Source of the DNA: Flagellimonas ochracea
Lineage (GTDB): Bacteria; Bacteroidota; Bacteroidia; Flavobacteriales; Flavobacteriaceae
Reading direction: 5' to 3'
NCBI RefSeq assembly: GCF_009903685.1
Contig: NZ_JAAABI010000006.1
Span: 62,001 to 126,000 of the forward strand
Length of the DNA: 64,000 nt
Every line of letters starts with the position of its first letter. The first letter of the stretch is position 1. Made by a program: the position numbers and the translations under genes. Below are positions 9,761 to 18,792 of this stretch, piece by piece. The notes below the pieces were generated by a model, which had not been told where the DNA came from, made no database searches, and worked only from the letters and a program-made list of their open reading frames with translations.

Positions 9761-11556
9761 CCTAGTTTATTTCTTTTGCGGTCTACTTCCTTAAGAAAGA
9801 TTTTTCGTAGTCGAAGATGATTCGGGGTTACTTCCACATACTCGTTTTTTTGGATGTATTCAAGAGCTTCCTCCAAGGAAAACTTGATGGCAGGTACTAT
9901 TTTGGCTTTGTCATCCGCTCCTGCAGAACGTACGTTGGTAAGTTTCTTCGTTTTGGTCACATTGACCACCATATCATCTCCTCGGGAATTCTCACCAATC
10001 ACCTGGCCTTCGTAGATATCCTCCCCTGGATCAATAAAAAACTTGCCCCGTTCTTGAAGTTTGTCGATAGAATACGGGATAGCAGTTCCGTTTTCCATGG
10101 AAACCAGTGAACCATTCTGCCTTTGGGCAATATCTCCCTTTAACGGCTGATATTCAAAGAAACGATGCGCCATAATGGCTTCTCCCGCAGTTGCCGTAAG
10201 CAATTGGTTTCTTAACCCAATAATTCCTCTTGAAGGGATAATGAACTCACAAACCATACGGGACCCCTTGGCTTCCATGCTCGTCATTTCGCCTTTTCTG
10301 ATGGATACCATTTCCACCGCTTTTCCTGATACTTCCTCCGGAAGGTCTATGGTCAAATGCTCAACAGGCTCGCATTTTACACCATCAATTTCCTTAATGA
10401 TGACTTGGGGCTGACCAATTTGGAGTTCATAGCCCTCACGCCTCATGGTCTCTATCAACACGGATAAGTGAAGGACTCCCCGTCCAAACACCATAAATTT
10501 ATCAGCACTATCGGTTTCTTCAACACGTAGTGCCAGATTCTTTTCCAGTTCCTTTTCCAACCGTTCCTTAATGTGTCTTGAAGTGACAAACTTACCATCC
10601 TTTCCGAAAAAGGGACTGTCGTTTATAGTGAACAACATGCTCATCGTAGGTTCGTCAATGGAAATGGTCTTCAGCTTTTCAGGATTTTCAAAATCGGCCA
10701 CGGTATCACCAATCTCAAAGCCTTCCACCCCTACAATGGCGCAGATATCCCCTGCCTCCACTTCTTCCACTTTTTTACGGCCCAAACCTTCAAAAATGTA
10801 AAGTTCTTTTACCCTGGTTTTGATTATTTTTCCATCTCGCTTTACCAAAGAAATCTGTTGGTTTTCCCTCAATGTTCCTCGTTGCAATCTTCCAATGGCG
10901 ATTCTCCCTGTGAAGGATGAAAAATCCAAAGAGGTTATCAGCATTTGGGTAGACCCTTCTTCAGGCTGAAATTCGGGTACATGCTCGATGACCATATCCA
11001 AAAGTGGTTCTATGCTTTCCGTTGGCTTTCGCCAATCCTCACTCATCCAGTTCTGTTTTGCAGAGCCATATACCGTGGGGAAATCCAACTGCCATTCTTC
11101 TGCTCCCAGTTCAAACATGAGATCGAACACCTTTTCATGAACCTCCTCAGGCGTACAATTCTCTTTATCCACCTTATTGATCACCACACAAGGCTTCAAC
11201 CCCAGATCAATTGCTTTCTGCAACACAAACCGGGTTTGCGGCATAGGCCCTTCAAAAGCATCGACCAACAACAAAACTCCATCGGCCATATTCAAAACGC
11301 GTTCCACTTCGCCACCAAAATCGGCGTGACCAGGGGTATCTATAATATTGATTTTGGTACCCTTGAAGACCACGGAAACATTTTTTGAAACAATGGTAAT
11401 TCCACGTTCCCGCTCCAAATCGTTGTTATCCAAAATAAGATCACCTTTGTTTTCATTATCCCGAAACAAGCGACAGTGGTACATAATCTTATCTACCAAA
11501 GTGGTCTTGCCGTGATCTACGTGGGCAATAATGGCAATATTCTTTATTTTGGACAT
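9757..11556 (-). CDS. typA: ribosome-associated GTPase TypA/BipA
   Basis: A 599-residue translational GTPase. G1 is [10 protein letters not shown] (11-20), the switch I region has RERGITI, G3 is DTPGHAD and G4 NKVD. They are followed by an EF-Tu-like domain II, EF-G-like domains III and V and a lysine-rich C-terminal domain ending [16 protein letters not shown], all at normal length for TypA/BipA. It binds the ribosome and is needed for ribosome assembly under stress or cold. Convergent with ppgK, with overlapping stop codons. Confidence 0.97.
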   Translation of the reverse strand: MSKIKNIAIIAHVDHGKTTLVDKIMYHCRLFRDNENKGDLILDNNDLERERGITIVSKNVSVVFKGTKINIIDTPGHADFGGEVERVLNMADGVLLLVDAFEGPMPQTRFVLQKAIDLGLKPCVVINKVDKENCTPEEVHEKVFDLMFELGAEEWQLDFPTVYGSAKQNWMSEDWRKPTESIEPLLDMVIEHVPEFQPEEGSTQMLITSLDFSSFTGRIAIGRLQRGTLRENQQISLVKRDGKIIKTRVKELYIFEGLGRKKVEEVEAGDICAIVGVEGFEIGDTVADFENPEKLKTISIDEPTMSMLFTINDSPFFGKDGKFVTSRHIKERLEKELEKNLALRVEETDSADKFMVFGRGVLHLSVLIETMRREGYELQIGQPQVIIKEIDGVKCEPVEHLTIDLPEEVSGKAVEMVSIRKGEMTSMEAKGSRMVCEFIIPSRGIIGLRNQLLTATAGEAIMAHRFFEYQPLKGDIAQRQNGSLVSMENGTAIPYSIDKLQERGKFFIDPGEDIYEGQVIGENSRGDDMVVNVTKTKKLTNVRSAGADDKAKIVPAIKFSLEEALEYIQKNEYVEVTPNHLRLRKIFLKEVDRKRNKLG

Positions 11557-11653
11557 AACCTGAATTTTAAGCCCGCAAAGATACTGCTATTTTCTACTTG
11601 TCAATACGCCAAAATGTTATTTTTATCTTATTGATTTTGTGAAAGTTCCATAC

Positions 11654-12211
11654 TTACAGGCCCACACACCAACGTTTCTCGCTGATGATCCATCCGATAC
11701 TAAGGTTTACCACTGGATGAATGGCTCCCTTGAAAGGTCCCACATAATACCCTGCACCGGCATCGATGGAAAAACTAAACCCCGCGTCGAAGCTACGTTG
11801 AATACCATAAACCAAGCCTGCGTATCCATGCAAACCGTCAACCAATATGCCCTCTACTATTCTTTCGCCCGGTGAAAAAAGTGCTATGCTGGGTGCTAGA
11901 TAATTCCCCGAATTACCATAAATGGATCTTCCCCTTCTATGACGTGAATTAAAATTGTGGTAATACCTATTCTGTGCGGTTATTGCTGGAAAAAAATCAT
12001 AATTTTCAATCGGTTCGGAACTTGCAGGTTCAAGGGCAACTTGCCAAGCAACCCTAATATCCAAAGTACTGTTCACACCCAGACCCATTTCATATTCAAT
12101 ACCCGGGTTGAACAGGTTTAGCTTCACTTGTCGTACTTCACAATTTTTACCGAATTGAGCATTGGCCGATACAGCCGTACCTAGCCAAATTAAAATGAAG
12201 AATCGCCACAT
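11654..12211 (-). CDS. small secreted/outer-membrane protein of unknown function
   Basis: A 185-residue protein with a cleavable signal peptide (MWRFFILIWLGTAVSANA). The mature part has alternating hydrophobic and Gly/Tyr residues (GYAGLVYGIQRSFDAGFSFSIDAGAGYYVG) and ends in a short beta-like segment, which suggests a small eight-strand outer-membrane barrel. I do not recognise a named family. It is divergent from kdsA. Confidence 0.6.
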   Translation of the reverse strand: MWRFFILIWLGTAVSANAQFGKNCEVRQVKLNLFNPGIEYEMGLGVNSTLDIRVAWQVALEPASSEPIENYDFFPAITAQNRYYHNFNSRHRRGRSIYGNSGNYLAPSIALFSPGERIVEGILVDGLHGYAGLVYGIQRSFDAGFSFSIDAGAGYYVGPFKGAIHPVVNLSIGWIISEKRWCVGL

Positions 12212-12257
12212 AGTAGGTTATTTGGGTATTAGTATAACAAATCCTTTTTCAAAATAG

Positions 12258-12265
12258 TATTTTTG
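12258..12265 (+). promoter_or_regulatory. possible Bacteroidota -7 box of kdsA
   Basis: The octamer TATTTTTG fits the Bacteroidota -7 consensus TAnnTTTG and lies 15 bp before the chosen kdsA ATG, giving a very short leader. No good -33 TTTG is seen at the expected distance, so this is weak. Confidence 0.3.
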
Positions 12266-12280
12266 CCAAAAAGGTTTCCG

Positions 12281-13099
12281 ATGCAATTAGACGTAATTCC
12301 CCAGATAAAACATACAGATAGCGGTAATTTTTTCCTATTGGCAGGTCCTTGCGCTATTGAAGGCGAGGAAATGGCTTTAAAAATTGCAGAAAAAGTAGTC
12401 GCCATTACCAACAAACTTCAAATACCCTATGTGTTCAAGGGAAGTTTTAAAAAAGCGAACCGCAGTCGTATTGATTCTTTTACCGGGATCGGGGATGAAA
12501 AAGCGTTGAAAATTTTGAAAAAAGTTTCTGATACTTTTGAAGTTCCCACCATAACGGATATCCATGAAATATCCGATGCCGCAATGGCCGCTGAATATGT
12601 AGATGTTTTGCAAATCCCCGCTTTTTTGGTCAGACAAACCGATTTGGTGGTTGCCGCCGCCGAAACCGGTAAGGTTGTGAACCTGAAAAAGGGACAATTT
12701 ATGAGCCCTGAAAGCATGCAACACGCAGTAAAAAAGGTGACTGATTCTGGGAATGACAAGGTTTGGATCACAGATCGTGGAACCATGTTTGGTTATCAAG
12801 ACATGATAGTGGACTTTAGGGGGGTGCCAACTATGAAACAATATGCGCCTGTTGTTTTGGATGTTACACATTCTCTCCAGCAACCCAATCAATCCTCTGG
12901 TGTGACCGGTGGTCGACCAACATTGATCGGTACCATGGCCCGCGCAGGAATTGCTGCAGGGGTGGATGGTCTCTTTATGGAAACCCATTTTGATCCAGCC
13001 AATGCCAAAAGTGATGGTGCCAATATGCTCGATTTGAGTTTATTGGAGAAGTTGTTAGCTGATTTGGTGGCCTTGAGGGCTGTGGTGAACACATTTTAG
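12281..13099 (+). CDS. kdsA: 3-deoxy-8-phosphooctulonate synthase KdsA
   Basis: A 272-residue enzyme from the ATG at 12281; the in-frame TTG at 12263 lies inside the presumed promoter. It condenses arabinose-5-phosphate with phosphoenolpyruvate to KDO-8-phosphate for lipopolysaccharide inner core synthesis. Diagnostic motifs are LLAGPCAIE, FKGSFKKANRS, TDIHE, LQIPAFLVRQTDL, ITDRGTMFGY and VTHSLQQPN, and the length is typical of the family. KdsA marks an outer membrane with KDO. The stop codon overlaps that of the convergent DUF1801 gene. Confidence 0.97.
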   Translation: MQLDVIPQIKHTDSGNFFLLAGPCAIEGEEMALKIAEKVVAITNKLQIPYVFKGSFKKANRSRIDSFTGIGDEKALKILKKVSDTFEVPTITDIHEISDAAMAAEYVDVLQIPAFLVRQTDLVVAAAETGKVVNLKKGQFMSPESMQHAVKKVTDSGNDKVWITDRGTMFGYQDMIVDFRGVPTMKQYAPVVLDVTHSLQQPNQSSGVTGGRPTLIGTMARAGIAAGVDGLFMETHFDPANAKSDGANMLDLSLLEKLLADLVALRAVVNTF

Positions 13100-13476
13100 T
13101 CCCGTTTGTAGAACCCTTTTCCACGATGGGCATAGACCTCTGCTAAAACCTCTACTAAAATTGTGTCGTCAATCTCTTCCAACGAAGCATAGCGAAGAGA
13201 TTTGACCACTTTCCGCTTTTCAGTGACCATCAATTCGATATATTTCGTCAGGTGGGCAGAAGTCCAAAAGGCAATGTCAACATAATCTTTCTTTGATGGG
13301 GCATTAAAGTAACAGATGGGAAATTTATCAACATAGAAACAAGGGATGCCCCATTTGTATTTCATGGCTGCTTCGGGCACAACAGCTTCAACAATTGCCT
13401 TAAGATGCAATAAAATGCTACGCTTGGGCTCGGGTTGTCTCAGGATATATTCTTCCGCGGGATTCATGAGGTCCAA
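13096..13476 (-). CDS. DUF1801 (YdhG-like) domain protein
   Basis: A 126-residue protein with the pattern of the DUF1801/YdhG fold: MKYKWGIPCFYVDKFPICYFN followed by DYVDIAFWTSAHL and an RKVVKSLRY segment. The family is small, soluble and widespread, with no agreed function. Convergent with kdsA. Confidence 0.8.
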   Translation of the reverse strand: MDLMNPAEEYILRQPEPKRSILLHLKAIVEAVVPEAAMKYKWGIPCFYVDKFPICYFNAPSKKDYVDIAFWTSAHLTKYIELMVTEKRKVVKSLRYASLEEIDDTILVEVLAEVYAHRGKGFYKRD

Positions 13477-13564
13477 AAATAGGATGCTAGACTAAAAATT
13501 TTGATAAAACCAAAGGAAATGTTCAAAATGTGATTACTCGCTTTTCATAAATAGCGCTTCAGAA

Positions 13565-13873
13565 TTAGGAACCGTTGATTTCCCTATCAAAGTCCTCCCT
13601 TATATGATCAGCATACTTTTGTGGCGTTTTTTCTGATATCCAAACCCAACGGTTCTTCATATCCACATCAAAATAAAAACAATTGAAGTTACCATCGAAC
13701 TCGGTATCTAACCGATCCATTAAAAAACGAGTGATTTTTGGTCGTAAGAGATACTCAAAATCAATACAGGCCTGTTGTATTTTGGCACTCTTCTTTTCGG
13801 AGATTATCCAGTTGAATTTCACTTTTCTTAACTGAGCATAGTAAGATAGTGAAAAAAGACATTGGACTGTCAA
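13565..13873 (-). CDS. small hypothetical protein
   Basis: A 102-residue frame. The C-terminal 80 residues (SEKKSAKIQQACIDFEYLL through EDFDREINGS) look like a genuine soluble protein with balanced composition, while the first 20 residues (MTVQCLFSLSYYAQ) look untranslated or degraded. It may be a truncated gene or start at a non-ATG codon inside the frame. No family recognised. Confidence 0.45.
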   Translation of the reverse strand: MTVQCLFSLSYYAQLRKVKFNWIISEKKSAKIQQACIDFEYLLRPKITRFLMDRLDTEFDGNFNCFYFDVDMKNRWVWISEKTPQKYADHIREDFDREINGS

Positions 13874-13901
13874 AAAAGTTCAAGGCATCGTTTAACGGCA
13901 G

Positions 13902-15107
13902 TTATTCCAACCCATCTACGTAATTTTGCAGATAGGAAAAACGCGGTGTCAACTTTCCATTTTGGGTCATCCTTGCCCTTTCTAAAATGCCATCCATATC
14001 TTGATTGAAAAAAGCGGGAATTACATGTTTGGAAAAGGCCTCCCCGAATCCTGTACTGGCGTCACGTGGCAATTCGCAGGGTAGGTTATCCACCGCCATA
14101 ACCGCAATAGCATCCTCTTTCCTGTAATCCGTTTCTTTTTCCAAAATGGGATTGTAGCCATAAATGGGCTCCGCAACGGTAGAAGGTCTGATGGTGGAAG
14201 CCACCGGACCATCAATATCGCAGCTGATGTCGGCAACGACCTTAATGTTAAAATCGGGGTGTTTGGCATCTTCCCTGGTATACAGGTAAGGTGCGCCATC
14301 GCCATAAAAATGTCCAGCGATATAGAAATCGGTCACTTTGGCAAAACGGAAAAAATTAGATTCATATTCATGCGGATTTGCAAAAAAATCGGTTTTGCTT
14401 CCCCGTACTCCATCTTTTCGCTTGTTGTATTCCGAAGCATCAATCTGACAATAGACCGGTTCTTGAAAGGTGTCAGCAAGATAGTCGGCGACCGTCACTT
14501 TTTTCAACCCCATGGCATCCAACATTTCTTTGGCCCCGTTGCCAACCCTACCCCTACCGGTAAGCAATATTTTGATATTGGGGAGATTGATTTTTTTAAG
14601 TTCGGAAATAAGGGCTTGTTGGTCCTTCAAATTTTCCGCCTTGGGAAGTTGGTACAAGTTGAACTTTAATCCATAGGCGCGAATGCCATTATAGGCGCCT
14701 ACAATTCCGGCATAACGGCCAAAAGCCACTAATCGTTGTCCTTTTTTGTTGGTGATCACTTCATGATCATATAACTCGATGTTCTTTTTTAAGATGGCCC
14801 TTAACAAATTACGATTGTAGGGTTGTTTTTTAATGGTATGCGAGAAGAAGAAATATTTTTTGTTGGGAATCAGGGCATCCAGGGGCACCTCTTTAACTCC
14901 AAGAAGTACATCGCAAGATTCCATATTGTCCACCACAGGAATTTCCAATGCCGCATATTCTTCATCACTGAACACCCTTATTGGGGAACTTTCAACCAAA
15001 ATTTCAGCTTTTGGGTGGTGTGATAGGACATTTTGACATTCGTGGGGAGACAACACTACTCTGCGATCTGGAGGATTTTTACGCTCTCTAATGATTCCGA
15101 ACTTCAT
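13902..15107 (-). CDS. NAD(P)-dependent alanine/saccharopine dehydrogenase-like oxidoreductase
   Basis: I start the gene at the ATG complementary to 15105-15107 (MKFGIIRERKNPPDRRVVLSP), giving 401 residues; the longer open frame upstream adds 60 residues unlike the family. The N-terminal domain is the alanine-dehydrogenase/transhydrogenase type (RERKNPPDRRVVLSP, and YAGIVGAYNGIRAYG in mid-protein). A Rossmann loop LLTGRGRVGNGAKEM follows, then a C-terminal lobe with DISCDIDGPVASTIRPST. Family members are lysine- or saccharopine-metabolising dehydrogenases (LYS1-like). Substrate is not certain. It lies directly upstream of the divergent ssrA gene. Confidence 0.82.
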   Translation of the reverse strand: MKFGIIRERKNPPDRRVVLSPHECQNVLSHHPKAEILVESSPIRVFSDEEYAALEIPVVDNMESCDVLLGVKEVPLDALIPNKKYFFFSHTIKKQPYNRNLLRAILKKNIELYDHEVITNKKGQRLVAFGRYAGIVGAYNGIRAYGLKFNLYQLPKAENLKDQQALISELKKINLPNIKILLTGRGRVGNGAKEMLDAMGLKKVTVADYLADTFQEPVYCQIDASEYNKRKDGVRGSKTDFFANPHEYESNFFRFAKVTDFYIAGHFYGDGAPYLYTREDAKHPDFNIKVVADISCDIDGPVASTIRPSTVAEPIYGYNPILEKETDYRKEDAIAVMAVDNLPCELPRDASTGFGEAFSKHVIPAFFNQDMDGILERARMTQNGKLTPRFSYLQNYVDGLE

Positions 15108-15346
15108 AAATTGATTTGGTATAATTCTTGGTCTAAAATACGTGTATTGGAAAGGGTGAGCAAACTTTTGATTAACTTTGCCGCCCGCGTTAGGGATAGA
15201 GGCAGGTACCCTGTACAGCCGATAGTCCGACCCTTTTGAAAAAGGGTAACGCCCAAATGGTTCTTTGAAAAAAAAGTGAGTGAACAAGGTCCTGGTATTC
15301 GGGACACGATTCGATTGCGCAAATCAAAGATTTGCCATCTCATTAT

Positions 15347-15741
15347 GGGGCCGACCGGTTTTGACAGCGAGACCAATGGCAATGTAAGCATGTCGAGCTA
15401 TGGGAATGATGCTCGTTAATACAATATCCCACACTTTTAAATGGCGAGTCTAACTACGCTCTTGCCGCGTAATCTGAATCAAAGTAAGATTATGCCACGT
15501 CTCTGCTAGGCAGAGAAGCGAGATGTCCTCTAGTAGCCCTTGTTGACGGCGACTAATTTTTGGGCACCATAAAAGTCAACACCGGACCACCACGGCTTCG
15601 ATGGTGGTTCTAAACTAAAGAAGCTAAGCGTACGATAGGCGGTTTTGGGTCGGTCGTGCGTCGACAATCAATTCAAGACTAAACATGTAGAAAGCTTTGT
15701 TATTGCTTGTTTGGACGAGGGTTCGAATCCCTCCGGCTCCA
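15347..15741 (+). ncRNA. ssrA: tmRNA (ssrA)
   Basis: The 5' end GGGGCCGACCGGTTTTGACA and the 3' end GGTTCGAATCCCTCCGGCTCC pair as a tRNA-Ala-like acceptor (7 bp with one G-U) with a T arm. CCA is not encoded. The tag frame at 15443-15472 encodes GESNYALAA followed by TAA, a normal Bacteroidota degradation tag. tmRNA with SmpB rescues stalled ribosomes. The 3' end is a well-known integration target for tyrosine integrases, and one follows 237 bp downstream. Confidence 0.96.
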
Positions 15742-15764
15742 CTTTTTAGGTATCAAAACGATAC

Positions 15765-15797
15765 AAAATCCTGTAAATATCTGATTTACAGGATTTT
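15765..15797 (+). terminator. Rho-independent terminator of ssrA
   Basis: A perfect 14-bp stem (AAAATCCTGTAAAT paired with its complement, 5-nt loop) followed by a T run, 24 bp after the end of tmRNA. Confidence 0.85.
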
Positions 15798-15850
15798 TTT
15801 ATTTTACATGTATCCATTTGAATCCAAAATACACCATTCTAAAAGGCACC

Positions 15851-15971
15851 AAATCGATACCCATTTTGAAAATAAGAATAGGTATCGATTTCCTTGTAAA
15901 TTACTCTTTTTTAGTTATTTATAAAAAAATAAAATTATTTTTTATACCTTTATTTAGCTAAAATCGATACC
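15851..15971. repeat. three copies of AAATCGATACC before the integrase gene
   Basis: AAATCGATACC occurs at 15851-15861 and 15961-15971 in direct orientation and as its exact complement GGTATCGATTT at 15881-15891. The last copy ends 6 bp before the integrase ATG. The position between the attachment site and the integrase suggests integrase arm-binding sites or an operator; this is inference. Confidence 0.6.
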
Positions 15972-15977
15972 CAAAAA

Positions 15978-17191
15978 ATGGCAAATACCTTTTCAACTCT
16001 ATTTTACCTCAAAGACAAGCGGCTTGACAAGAATGGAAAAGCGGGCTTATACCTAAGGATTACGGTCAATGGACAGCGTACAGTGCTAAGTTTGAACCGA
16101 AAAATAGACCCGTCCAAATGGGACTCACGAATGAATAAATTGAAAGGGAAAGGTGCCGAACCTGAAGAATTGAATCGTTTTATGACAACAATTCGGCATA
16201 GGGTAAACAAGATTCAACATCAACTTATTGAAGAAAGTGAACCTTTTACAGTTCATGATGTTAAGGACCGATATCTTGGAAAAGACAAAAAATATAAAAT
16301 GCTTCTGGAGCTCTTTGAGGAGCATAACCAACAAATGGAAAAATTGGTGGGTATTGAATTTGCGTTGGGTACCTGGAAGCGATATCATACTACCAAAAGC
16401 CATGTTACAGAATATTTGAATACAGAGTATCGTAAAAAGGACATTCCAGTAAAGGATGTGGATTTGAAATTCATCAAAGGTTTTGAGTACTTTCTAAAAG
16501 TTACGAAAACTTGTAACCACAACTCGGCCCTTAAGTATGTCAACAACTTTAAAAAGATTGTTCGGATTGCTGTAGCCAACGATTGGATTGCGAAAGATCC
16601 TTTCTACAATTACAAAGTGCAATTTAAAACTGTAGAGCGTGAGTTTTTGAACAAAGAAGAGTTACAAAAGCTCATTGACAAAAAAATCGATGGGGAACGG
16701 TTGGGTATTGTTCGGGATATGTTTGTACTCTGCTGTTTTACAGGTCTGGCTTATGTCGATATTCAAAAATTGAGACCAGAGGAGATTTATCAAAATGAGG
16801 AAGGCGGATATTATATTAAATCCAAACGTTCTAAAACGGATACGGACTTTACTATTCCACTTTTACCCACAGCTGTGGCCATCATTGAAAAATACCAGAA
16901 CCATCCCAGGGTAGTTGTGTGATTCCTGTTTTAAGCAATCAAAAATCCAATGCCTATTTGAAAGAAATTGCCGATCGTTGCGATATCAAAAAGAACCTTA
17001 CCACCCATTTGGCCCGTCATACCTTTGCCACTACAGTAACTTTGACCAACGGGGTGCCCATTGAGACGGTCGGAAAAATGTTGGGGCATAAAAATTTGCG
17101 GACTACGCAACATTATGCTAAAATAATTGACTCGAAAGTGGAGGAGGATATGGCGATTTTAAAAGAGAAGTTGGCCAACAACTCTCTATAA
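15978..17191 (+). pseudogene. tyrosine recombinase/integrase, frameshifted
   Basis: Two overlapping frames (15978-16922 and 16919-17191) together make one Bacteroidota integrase of about 404 residues. It has an N-terminal arm-binding domain (FYLKDKRLDKNGKAGLYLRI), a SAM-like core-binding domain, and a catalytic domain. The catalytic region has CFTGLAYVDIQKL in the first frame, and HLARHTFATT, LGHKNLRTTQHY in the second, which carry the active-site His-Arg, His and Tyr. The first catalytic Arg is replaced as in IntDOT-type enzymes. The frame break lies near 16915, in the segment just before IPVLSNQK. No slippery heptamer is seen, so I read it as an inactivating indel, or a sequencing error. 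The gene sits directly behind ssrA. Confidence 0.88.
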
Positions 17192-17340
17192 GTCAGTCAT
17201 CATATCCACTCTCCGACTCCCCTTCTCTTCCTTCAACTCAATCATCAACTTTTCATTATCCCCAAGTACAAATTTTGGAAGCACATAAACAAATCGCTTT
17301 ATTTCTCCTGTTTTGATTTCATTGGGCAATTGATATTGAT
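17186..17340 (-). pseudogene. C-terminal fragment of an unknown gene, cut by IS copy 1
   Basis: About 51 in-frame residues (from NQYQLPNEIKTGEIKRFVYV to the stop at 17186) read like the end of a real soluble protein. The upstream part is removed exactly at the left end of the IS at 17341; the frame continues into the IS only by chance. The family is not recognised. Confidence 0.55.
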
Positions 17341-17452
17341 TGTAAATCTTCAACCAAAAGTGGACTGAACTTGGTCTAAAGTTAAGTGATGGTTTTGTTA
17401 TCTTCAAGGCTAGCCTTGAAGATGGATTCATTAACCATTTAAATCACTTAAA

Positions 17453-17800
17453 ATGACAAAGAAGAAGAACACGGAATCAATCGTAAAGGACATCAAGAGA
17501 AAGACAAGGCGCAAGTTCTCCGCCGAGGAAAAGATCAGTATCGTACTAGAAGGGCTCAAGGGCGAGGAATCGGTATCCGGCATATGCAGGCGAGAGGGAA
17601 TCGCCCCGGCACTGTACTACCGTTGGAGCAAGGACTTTTTGGAGGCTGGGAAGAAACGCCTGATGGGCGACACTTTGCGCGAGGCCAATACCAGTGAGGT
17701 AAAGGAACTGCGTGGGGAGAACTCCCAACTCAAGGAAACGGTGGCGGAGCTTCTGCTCCAGAACCGTGTGCTCAAAAAAAGTACGAATGGCTTAGAGTAA
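17453..17800 (+). CDS. IS3-like transposase OrfA (DNA-binding subunit)
   Basis: A 115-residue protein with the HTH of OrfA transposases (RRKFSAEEKISIVLEGLKGE, then GICRREGIAPALYYRWSKDF) and a C-terminal leucine-rich coiled coil (LRGENSQLKETVAELLLQNR) for dimerisation. It is followed 14 bp later by orfB in another frame. Intact here, unlike the copy at 49.8-50.1 kb. Confidence 0.9.
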   Translation: MTKKKNTESIVKDIKRKTRRKFSAEEKISIVLEGLKGEESVSGICRREGIAPALYYRWSKDFLEAGKKRLMGDTLREANTSEVKELRGENSQLKETVAELLLQNRVLKKSTNGLE

Positions 17801-17814
17801 AATGGAGGAAGTAC

Positions 17815-18792
17815 ATGCGATTTACCCAACAGGAGAAATATGAGATCATACGGCTCGTGGAGACATCCGAGATAGGCGTGAACAGGACATTGAAGGAAAT
17901 AGGCATCAACAAGAGTACCTTCTACAACTGGTATGGTAAGTACCTCGAAGGCGGCTTTGACGGACTTGCGCCCAACCATAGGGCACGCAATACCTATTGG
18001 AACAGGATACCCGACAAGATCAGGTCGGAGGTCGTGGAGATGGCCCTGGACTTCCCGGAGGAATCCTACCGTGGACTTGCCTGCAAGATGACCGATGAAC
18101 GGGAGTACTATATCTCGGAGAGCAGTGTCTACCGCATACTGAAGTCCCGTGGACTGGTGACATCCCCTGCCTTTGATACCATGGCCGCCTCACAGGAGTA
18201 CAGGGACAAGACCACAAGGGTTCACCAGATGTGGCAGACGGACTTCACCTATCTGAAGATCGTGGGATGGGGATGGTACTATCTCTCGACCATCCTGGAC
18301 GATTACAGCCGTTATATCGTCCATTGGGAACTCTGCCCCTCGATGAACGCGGGGGACGTGAAGAAAACAGTGGGAAGGGCACTGGAAAAAGTGTCGCTGC
18401 CCAAGGGGAAAATGCCAAGGCTCCTGTCCGACAACGGGCCCTGCTACATCAGTGGCGAACTGAAGGAGTTCATAAAGGAAAGGGAGATGGAGCATATCCG
18501 GGGAAAGCCCAACCACCCACAGACACAGGGCAAGATAGAGCGTTACCACCGTTCGATGAAGAACATCATCAAACTGGACAACTATTATCTGCCGGGGGAA
18601 CTCAAGGAAAGGTTGGAAGAGTTCGTGGACTATTACAACAACAGGAGATACCACGAATCATTGGACAACCTGACCCCTGCAACCGTATATTTTGGATTGG
18701 ACAAAAAGATATTGGAAAACCGTAAATCGATAAAGAAAAGAACGATGCTCAAAAGAAGGAAAGAGCACCAAATTCAAAAGTTGAAACTATGA
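17815..18792 (+). CDS. IS3-like transposase OrfB (DDE integrase core)
   Basis: A 325-residue protein with an N-terminal HTH (LKEIGINKSTFYNWYGKYLEGGFDGL) and an rve-type catalytic core. The DDE residues lie in WQTDFTYL, LLSDNGPC and QGKIERYHRS. It ends inside the right inverted repeat. The copy at 48808-49785 differs at about 15 of 325 positions (about 95 percent identical), so the two insertions are not very recent duplicates. Confidence 0.93.
   Translation: MRFTQQEKYEIIRLVETSEIGVNRTLKEIGINKSTFYNWYGKYLEGGFDGLAPNHRARNTYWNRIPDKIRSEVVEMALDFPEESYRGLACKMTDEREYYISESSVYRILKSRGLVTSPAFDTMAASQEYRDKTTRVHQMWQTDFTYLKIVGWGWYYLSTILDDYSRYIVHWELCPSMNAGDVKKTVGRALEKVSLPKGKMPRLLSDNGPCYISGELKEFIKEREMEHIRGKPNHPQTQGKIERYHRSMKNIIKLDNYYLPGELKERLEEFVDYYNNRRYHESLDNLTPATVYFGLDKKILENRKSIKKRTMLKRRKEHQIQKLKL

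Noticed and set aside
15697-15924. Small frame over the 3' end of ssrA
   Set aside because: It lies inside tmRNA, its terminator and the att region, and the product shows no protein-like features.
16900-16930. Programmed -1 frameshifting in the integrase
   Set aside because: No slippery heptamer or downstream pseudoknot is seen at the overlap; related integrases use a single frame.
18190-18725. Long frames antisense or out of frame within the IS3-like orfB (also at 48875-49485)
   Set aside because: They are GC-rich shadow frames of a conserved transposase with complete DDE motifs.
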